From an uncultured Polymorphobacter sp. (GTDB taxonomy: Bacteria; Pseudomonadota; Alphaproteobacteria; Sphingomonadales; Sphingomonadaceae), in contig CALDHQ010000338.1 in the NCBI GenBank assembly GCA_937894055.1, positions 1 to 9,223 on the forward strand: a stretch of DNA of 9,223 nt, in the 5' to 3' direction. The notes below the pieces were generated by a model. It saw nothing but the letters and a program-made list of their open reading frames with translations, was not told where the DNA came from and did not search any database. Positions 4,097-9,223 of this stretch are shown here, in pieces. How positions within the stretch are numbered: the stretch's first letter is position 1; every line of letters begins with the position of its first letter. The translations under genes were made by a program, and so were the position numbers.

Positions 4097-6895
4097 ATGA
4101 TTGATTCAGGCAGCCGTTTTGGCGTGCGCGGTGCTGCGCGTCTTTCGTTGAATGCCAGCACCGGCGCCATTGCGGCGTCACTGCTGTTTGTCGCGACCAG
4201 CCAGGCGGCGTTCGCGCAGGTCGGCACTGATCCGTCGCTGACCCCCAACGTCGAGACCGCTTCGAAGAAGGTCGCCGAGGAAAACCCCAACGACATCATC
4301 GTCAGCGGCCTGCGGTCGGCCATCCAGGCGTCGATCACCGAAAAGCGCCTGTCGAACCAGATCGTTGAATCGATCTCGTCCGAAGACATCGGCAAGCTCC
4401 CCGACAACAGCATCGCCGACTCGATCGCCCGTCTCCCCGGCGTCACCGCGCAGCGCGTCGATGGCCGCTCGCAAGCCGTGTCGATCCGCGGCTTCGGCCC
4501 CGACTTCTCGACCACGCTGCTCAACGGCCGCGAACAGACCACCGTCGGTGACAACCGCGGCGTCGAATATGACCAGTTCCCGTCGGAACTGATCAGCCAG
4601 GTCGTCATCTACAAGACGCCGTCGGCGGCACTCGTCGGCGCCGGCATGTCGGGCACCGTCGACCTGCGCACCATCCGCCCGCTCGAATATGGCAAGCAGG
4701 CGATCGCCGTGAACGCGCGCGGCGAATGGCTGTCGCTGGGTGCGCTCAATTCGGGGTCGAAGGATACCGGCTACCGCCTGTCGGGCCTGTATGTCGACCA
4801 GTTCATGGATGACACGCTCGGCATCGCCGTCGGCATCGCGCACATGGAATCGCCGACGCAGATCGAGCGCTTCAACGCCTGGGGCTACCCCAACTATGAC
4901 GCGACCAACATCGTCATCGGCGGCGCCAAGCCGTATGTGACTTCGACCGAGCTGAAGCGCACCGGCGTCGTCGGCACGCTCGAATATACGCCGAACGACA
5001 ATTTCACCACCGTCGGCGACGTCTATTGGTCGAAGTTCGACGATTCGCAGATCCTGCGCGGCATCGAATTCCCGCTGCAGTGGAGCTCGGCTTCGCTGGC
5101 GCCGGGCTACACCGCTGCCGGTGGCCGCATCACCAGCGGCACCTTCAACGGCGTCAAGGGCGTTGTCCGCAACGATGCCAACGCCCGCGATGCGACGAAC
5201 CTCGCGCTCGGCTGGAACGCCAAGTTCCAGAAGGACGGCTGGATGGCGTTCACCGACGTCAGCTACAGCCACGTCACGCGCAACGACACCATTCTGGAAT
5301 CCTATTCGGGTACCGGTCCGGCGGGTTCGGGGCCGTATGACAACCTTGGCTTCACCACCAACAGCAACTCGACGACCAGCTTCAACCCGTCGATCAACTA
5401 TGCCGACGCCAATCTGATCAAGCTCACCAGCCCGCAGGGCTGGGGCAGCGACGTCATCCCGGGTGGCCAGGTTGGTTACGTCAACTATCCGACGGTCGAC
5501 GATGAACTGTTCGCGTGGCGCACCGGCTTCGAGCGCGAGCTCGACATGGGCTTCCTGAAGAGCGTCAGCTTCGGTTTCAACTACGCCGACCGCACCAAGT
5601 CGCTGGTGCAGGACGAATATTTCCTCGGCCTCAAGAACGGCGCGCTGAGCCAGCCGATCCCGGCCGGTAGCCTGCTGGCACCGACCGAACTCGGCTTCCT
5701 CGGCGTGCCCGGCATGGTCAGCTATGATCCGATCGCACTGGTCAATGGCGGCACCTACAACCTTGTCCGCAACCCCAACGCCGACGTGCTGACCAAGGGC
5801 TGGGACGTTTCCGAGCAGGTGATGACGGGCTATCTGCAGCTCAACATCGATACGCCGGTGGGCAACAACACGCTGACCGGTAACGTCGGTGTCCAGGTGA
5901 TCAACACCAACCAGCGTTCGAACGGCGAAGCTGCCAGCGGGACGCCGGCGTTCACTTCGAACAACGTTTCCGGTGGCGCCGAGTACACCTACGCCTTGCC
6001 GAGCCTCAACCTGTCGCTGCGTACGCCCGAACAGTTTGTGGCGCGTTTCGGCCTGTCGAAGCAGATGGCGCGTGCGCGTCTCGACCAGATGCGTGCGTCG
6101 ATCAACTTCAGCTACAACCCGGCACTGGCCAACCAGACCGACCCCGAATTCTCGCCGTGGGGTGGTAGCGGTGGCAACCCGGCGCTGCGTCCGTGGATCG
6201 CCAACGCCGTTGACGTTTCGTTCGAAAAATACTTCGGACCGGTTGCCTATGTTGCGGTCGCGGGCTTCTACAAGAACCTCGACACCTACATCTACGACCA
6301 GTCGGTGCTCTACAACTTCACCGGCTTCCCGGTGTCGAGCGGCCCTGCGCCGGTGCTCAACGTTGGCTATGTCACCATCCCGACCAACGGCAATGGCGGC
6401 GAGATGTACGGCGTCGAGTTTTCGGGCACGCTGCCGTTCAACAAGTTCACCGATGCGCTTGAAGGCTTTGGTCTGATCGGCAACTTCTCGATCACCGAAA
6501 GCAACATCCAGCCCGATCCGAACAACGCCTCGTCGCCGATCCCCGGCCTGTCGAAGTATGTCGGCAACGCGACGCTGTATTTCGAAAAGCAGGGCTTCCA
6601 GGCGCGCGTTTCGTTGAGCTACCGCTCGGAGTTCCTGGGTGAAGTTGCCGGCTTCGGCAATGCCCGGACCTTCCGCACGGTGGACCCCGAGACGCTGGTC
6701 GATGCGCAGATCGGTTACGAGTTCCAGCCGGGTTCGAAGTTTGCCGGTCTGTCGATCCTGCTGCAGGGCCAGAACCTGTCGAACGAGCCGTTCGTCACCT
6801 ACCAGTCGGGTGACACCACACAGGTCATCGACAACCAGAACTTTGGTCGTCGTTTCCTGTTCGGCATCGGCTACAAGTTCGGCATGAACAAGTAA
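4097..6895 (+). CDS. TonB-dependent outer-membrane receptor, probable maltodextrin/oligosaccharide importer
   Basis: The 932-aa product starts at ATG 4097 with GGGGAG at 4085-4090 and a 6-nt spacer. A signal peptide ends near AFA-Q (residues 1-40). A TonB-box-like NDIIVSG is at 65-71, followed by the plug domain (about 72-195) with IGKLPDNSIADSIARLPGV (98-116), the SIRGFGPDFSTTLLNGRE region (129-146) and GAGMSGTVDLRTIRP (181-195), all typical of the Xanthomonas/Caulobacter receptor subfamily (TIGR01782 type). The rest is a 22-strand barrel with many aromatic strand ends, closing with RRFLFGIGYKF and a short tail. This subfamily imports carbohydrates with TonB-ExbBD energy. The cargo is inferred from the downstream secreted amylase: starch-derived maltodextrin. 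There is no SusD-like partner nearby. It is the first gene of the cluster and is probably its most highly expressed one, because a terminator follows. Confidence 0.93.
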   Translation: MIDSGSRFGVRGAARLSLNASTGAIAASLLFVATSQAAFAQVGTDPSLTPNVETASKKVAEENPNDIIVSGLRSAIQASITEKRLSNQIVESISSEDIGKLPDNSIADSIARLPGVTAQRVDGRSQAVSIRGFGPDFSTTLLNGREQTTVGDNRGVEYDQFPSELISQVVIYKTPSAALVGAGMSGTVDLRTIRPLEYGKQAIAVNARGEWLSLGALNSGSKDTGYRLSGLYVDQFMDDTLGIAVGIAHMESPTQIERFNAWGYPNYDATNIVIGGAKPYVTSTELKRTGVVGTLEYTPNDNFTTVGDVYWSKFDDSQILRGIEFPLQWSSASLAPGYTAAGGRITSGTFNGVKGVVRNDANARDATNLALGWNAKFQKDGWMAFTDVSYSHVTRNDTILESYSGTGPAGSGPYDNLGFTTNSNSTTSFNPSINYADANLIKLTSPQGWGSDVIPGGQVGYVNYPTVDDELFAWRTGFERELDMGFLKSVSFGFNYADRTKSLVQDEYFLGLKNGALSQPIPAGSLLAPTELGFLGVPGMVSYDPIALVNGGTYNLVRNPNADVLTKGWDVSEQVMTGYLQLNIDTPVGNNTLTGNVGVQVINTNQRSNGEAASGTPAFTSNNVSGGAEYTYALPSLNLSLRTPEQFVARFGLSKQMARARLDQMRASINFSYNPALANQTDPEFSPWGGSGGNPALRPWIANAVDVSFEKYFGPVAYVAVAGFYKNLDTYIYDQSVLYNFTGFPVSSGPAPVLNVGYVTIPTNGNGGEMYGVEFSGTLPFNKFTDALEGFGLIGNFSITESNIQPDPNNASSPIPGLSKYVGNATLYFEKQGFQARVSLSYRSEFLGEVAGFGNARTFRTVDPETLVDAQIGYEFQPGSKFAGLSILLQGQNLSNEPFVTYQSGDTTQVIDNQNFGRRFLFGIGYKFGMNK

Positions 6896-6908
6896 GCATC
6901 CCCACTAA

Positions 6909-6943
6909 CGCGTGGCGGTGCACGGCGCCGCCACGCGCCTTTT
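6909..6943 (+). terminator. Intrinsic terminator after the receptor gene
   Basis: CGCGTGGCGG (6909-6918) and CCGCCACGCG (6928-6937) form a perfect 10-bp GC-rich stem with a 9-nt loop, followed by CC and TTTT. It lies 14 nt after the receptor stop and before the next gene, which has no obvious promoter of its own, so partial read-through would set a lower level for the halogenase-like and amylase genes. The T-run is short, which fits incomplete termination. Confidence 0.75.
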
Positions 6944-6978
6944 CTCGGGGTGTTTGAGCCGGGTTGCCGTGAGGGTGT

Positions 6979-8490
6979 ATGACTGACAATCGGCAGAGTG
7001 ACATCGTTATCGTCGGCGGTGGCACCGCCGGCTGGATGGCGGCGGCTGCACTCGCACGGTTTGCCGTGAAGGGCACGCGCATCCGGCTGGTCGAATCGGA
7101 TGCCATCGGCACCGTCGGCGTCGGCGAGGCGACGATCCCGCAGATCAAGCTGTTCAACGCGGCGCTCGGCATCGACGAGGCAGACTTCCTGCGCGCCACG
7201 CAAGGCACCTACAAACTCGGTATCGAATTCGTCGACTGGACGCGGCCGGGGCACCGCTACATGCACGCCTTTGGTCCGGTTGGCCGCGACCTCGGGCTGG
7301 TGCCGTTCCATCATTATTGGCTGCGCGCCGGTGAGAGTGCCGGGCCGCTGGGGCAGTATTCGCTCAACGAAGCCGCCGCACGCGCCGGGCATTTTGGCAA
7401 CGCACCGCCGGCTGCCGGCTCGGTCATCCCGCCGCTGGCCTGGGCTTATCATTTCGACGCCGGGCTCTATGCGGCATATTTGCGCAAATATGCCGAGGCC
7501 CGCGGTGTCATGCGCCACGAAGGCCGTATCATGCAGGTGCCGCTGCGCGCCGACGACGGCCATATCGAGGCAGTGGTGCTCGAAGACGGCACACGCATCG
7601 ACGGCGACCTGTTCATCGACTGCTCGGGCTTCCGCGGGTTGCTGATCGAGGAAGCGCTGGGCGCGGGTTATGACGACTGGTCGCATTGGCTGCCGGCCAA
7701 CCGCGCGCTCGCGGTGCCAAGTGCGCGGGCAGGCGGCGAAATCGCGCCATATACGCGCTCGACGGCACGCACCGCCGGCTGGCAGTGGCGCATCCCGCTG
7801 CAGCACCGCACCGGCAACGGCTATGTCTATGCCAGCGACTTCATCAGCGATGATGATGCGGCGGCGACGTTGCTTGCCAATCTCGACGGCAAGGCACTCG
7901 CGGAACCTCGGTCGCTGCGTTTCGTGACGGGCAAGCGCCGCAAGCAATGGCACCGCAATTGCGTCGCGATCGGACTGGCGAGCGGGTTTCTCGAACCGCT
8001 TGAATCGACCAGCATCCATCTGGTGCAGTCGAGCATTTCGCGACTGCTGGCGCTGCTGCCGGGCAAGGTCATCCGCGACGCCGACCGCGACGAATACAAC
8101 CGCCAGGCTGATTTCGAATTCGAACGCATCCGCGACTTCATCATCCTGCACTACCGCGCCAACGGTCGCACCGGTGAGCCGCTGTGGGACTATTGCCGCA
8201 ACATGGGTATCCCCGACACGTTGGCAGCGAAAATCGAACTGTTCGAAGCCAGCGGGCGGATTTTCCGTGAGCATGAGGAATTGTTCACCGAAGTGGGCTG
8301 GGCGCAGGTGCTGATCGGGCAGGGGGTGCAGGCGGCGACCTATCATCCGCTCGCCGATGCGATTTCGGACGCCGACCTTGGCGACTATCTGGGCAAGCTG
8401 CGCACCGTTGCAGCACGCGGTGCAGCCAGCTTGCCGGGACACGCGGATTTCATCGCCGGCTTTTGCCGCGCACCATCGGTGGAGGCATGA
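6979..8490 (+). CDS. Flavin-dependent tryptophan-halogenase-like protein of the TonB-receptor-associated class
   Basis: The 503-aa cytoplasmic product starts at ATG 6979 with GAGGG just upstream. Flavin-dependent halogenases use FADH2, O2 and halide to make hypohalous acid, which is passed along a tunnel to a catalytic lysine. Visible features: FAD-binding GGGTAGW (13-19), GVGEATIPQI (47-56), a lysine at exactly residue 79 (GTYKLGIEF) matching the catalytic Lys79 of PrnA, WQWRIP (268-273, the halogenase WxWxIP motif) and LEPLESTSIHL (338-348) with E342 in the place of PrnA Glu346. The C-terminal part reads GWAQVLIGQGVQAATYHPLAD (440-460), a signature of the large uncharacterised group encoded beside TonB-dependent receptors, and not the tryptophan-contact region of PrnA/RebH. 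Free tryptophan is therefore a doubtful substrate; indoles, another aromatic, or a non-halogenating role are possible. It is followed, after a 2-nt gap, by the amylase gene. Confidence 0.88.
   Translation: MTDNRQSDIVIVGGGTAGWMAAAALARFAVKGTRIRLVESDAIGTVGVGEATIPQIKLFNAALGIDEADFLRATQGTYKLGIEFVDWTRPGHRYMHAFGPVGRDLGLVPFHHYWLRAGESAGPLGQYSLNEAAARAGHFGNAPPAAGSVIPPLAWAYHFDAGLYAAYLRKYAEARGVMRHEGRIMQVPLRADDGHIEAVVLEDGTRIDGDLFIDCSGFRGLLIEEALGAGYDDWSHWLPANRALAVPSARAGGEIAPYTRSTARTAGWQWRIPLQHRTGNGYVYASDFISDDDAAATLLANLDGKALAEPRSLRFVTGKRRKQWHRNCVAIGLASGFLEPLESTSIHLVQSSISRLLALLPGKVIRDADRDEYNRQADFEFERIRDFIILHYRANGRTGEPLWDYCRNMGIPDTLAAKIELFEASGRIFREHEELFTEVGWAQVLIGQGVQAATYHPLADAISDADLGDYLGKLRTVAARGAASLPGHADFIAGFCRAPSVEA
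8481..8485 (+). promoter_or_regulatory. Ribosome binding site that decides the amylase start
   Basis: GGAGG lies inside the last codons of the halogenase-like gene. Two in-frame ATGs follow: 8487, which overlaps the TGA in an ATGA arrangement but is only 1 nt from the GGAGG, and 8493, which has the ideal 7-nt spacer. The second is therefore the more likely start, and the two genes are probably translationally coupled. Confidence 0.65.
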
Positions 8491-8492
8491 CG

Positions 8493-9223
8493 ATGCGGCT
8501 TTGGCGTCAGGGATTGCTCGCAGCGGCGACGCTGCTTTCGGCCGGTAGCGCGCTCGCAGCCGACTATCGCGCCCGGCTGCCGCAGGACGAAACGATCTAT
8601 TTCGTGCTGCCCGACCGTTTCGAAAACGGCGACCCTGCCAATGACCGCGGCGGATTGACCGGCGACCGGCTGGTGACGGGCTATGACCCGACGCACAAGG
8701 GCTTCTACCACGGCGGCGACCTCAAGGGGCTGACCGCGCGGCTCGACTACATCCAGGGGCTGGGGGCGACCACGGTGTGGTTCGCGCCGGTGTTCAGGAA
8801 CAAGCCGGTACAGGGCGCGCCCGGGCAGGAAAGCGCCGGATATCACGGCTATTGGGTGACCGACTTCACCACGATCGATCCGCATTTCGGGACCGAGGCG
8901 GAATTCAGGACCTTCGTCGATGCCGCTCACGCGCGCGGGATCAAGGTCTATATGGACATCATCGCCAACCACACCGCCGATGTGATCCAGTACCGCGAAG
9001 GCGGGAATTATGACTATCGCAGCAAGGCCGACTATCCGTTCTCGCGCCGGGGCGGGATCGGTGGCGCGCCGATCAATCCGGGGTTCGCCGGGGATCACGT
9101 GCCGGGCGCGGCCAACTGGGCCAGGCTGACCGATCCGTCGTTCGCCTACACGCCCTATGTGCCCAGGGGCGAAGAGAACGCCAAGAAACCGGCCTGGCTC
9201 AACAATCCGCTCTATTATCACAA
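8493..9223 (+). CDS. Secreted GH13 alpha-amylase family enzyme, cut by the right edge
   Basis: About 243 residues are visible before the window ends. A signal peptide (MRLWRQGLLAAATLLSAGSALA) sends it to the periplasm or beyond. The start of the TIM barrel follows: TIYFVLPDRFENGDPANDRGG (34-54), with a DRFENGD loop typical of calcium-binding GH13 amylases; FYHGGDLKGL (71-80); LGATTVWFAPV (90-100); YHGYWVTDF (117-125); and conserved region I DIIANHT (155-161). The insert from about 170 to 240 belongs to domain B. The catalytic Asp, Glu and Asp (regions II-IV) lie beyond the edge, so activity and subtype (alpha-amylase, neopullulanase-like, or cyclomaltodextrinase) cannot be settled. It should break starch or maltodextrin for uptake by the receptor. 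Coding is clean, with no frameshift. It is the last visible gene of the cluster. Confidence 0.9.
   Translation, partial: MRLWRQGLLAAATLLSAGSALAADYRARLPQDETIYFVLPDRFENGDPANDRGGLTGDRLVTGYDPTHKGFYHGGDLKGLTARLDYIQGLGATTVWFAPVFRNKPVQGAPGQESAGYHGYWVTDFTTIDPHFGTEAEFRTFVDAAHARGIKVYMDIIANHTADVIQYREGGNYDYRSKADYPFSRRGGIGGAPINPGFAGDHVPGAANWARLTDPSFAYTPYVPRGEENAKKPAWLNNPLYYH

Noticed and set aside
4178..5272. 364-aa open frame on the minus strand
   Set aside because: It is the antisense shadow of the receptor plug and early barrel; Arg/Asp/Val-rich with no domain pattern.
6871..8442. 523-aa open frame on the minus strand
   Set aside because: It lies opposite the halogenase-like gene, whose motifs are unmistakable. 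The mirrored frame has the Arg/Ala-rich composition typical of antisense frames in high-GC DNA.
8385..9221. 278-aa open frame on the minus strand
   Set aside because: It is antisense to the amylase gene, which shows a signal peptide and GH13 motifs in order. The minus frame has no recognisable domain.

Overview
The window looks like chromosomal DNA of a high-GC alphaproteobacterium, most likely a sphingomonad (Sphingomonadales) or a close relative. The grounds are the GC-rich third codon positions, a TonB-dependent receptor of the Xanthomonas/Caulobacter/sphingomonad type, and a receptor, flavin-halogenase-like protein and secreted GH13 amylase in one row, which is a layout typical of oligotrophic, TonB-rich alphaproteobacteria. 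The assignment rests on family resemblance and not on a marker gene.

Layout. (a) 1-1082, minus strand: an unrecognised ORF running off the left edge, overlapping the 3' end of an exported beta-rich protein that resembles PEP-CTERM-type surface proteins but has lost any sorting tail. (b) 1083-1291: a divergent intergenic region with two inverted repeats. (c) 1292-2026, plus: mtgA, a monofunctional peptidoglycan glycosyltransferase. (d) 2122-2490 and 2537-3046, plus: two small exported proteins, one with a carboxypeptidase-regulatory-like repeat and one NTF2/DUF4440-like, the second preceded by a 22-bp inverted repeat. (e) 3056-3835, minus: a DDAH-family amidinohydrolase, convergent with the NTF2-like gene. 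(f) 3836-4096: a divergent regulatory region packed with palindromes. (g) 4097-9223, plus: TonB-dependent receptor, intrinsic terminator, flavin-dependent halogenase-like protein, and a secreted GH13 alpha-amylase cut by the right edge.

The coherent system is (f)+(g). It is probably a starch or maltodextrin uptake locus: the amylase cuts glucan outside the inner membrane, the receptor imports oligosaccharide across the outer membrane, and control is likely through a LacI-type regulator, since the receptor promoter carries a TGCAACCGATTGCA operator-like site with a centred CG plus a second half-site match 76 bp downstream. The odd member is the halogenase-like flavoprotein. It keeps the halogenase catalytic residues (K79, E342, WxWxIP) but its C-terminal region differs from the tryptophan-binding region of true tryptophan halogenases, and it is joined to the amylase gene by a 2-nt gap. 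Its role in a sugar locus is the most interesting open question here.
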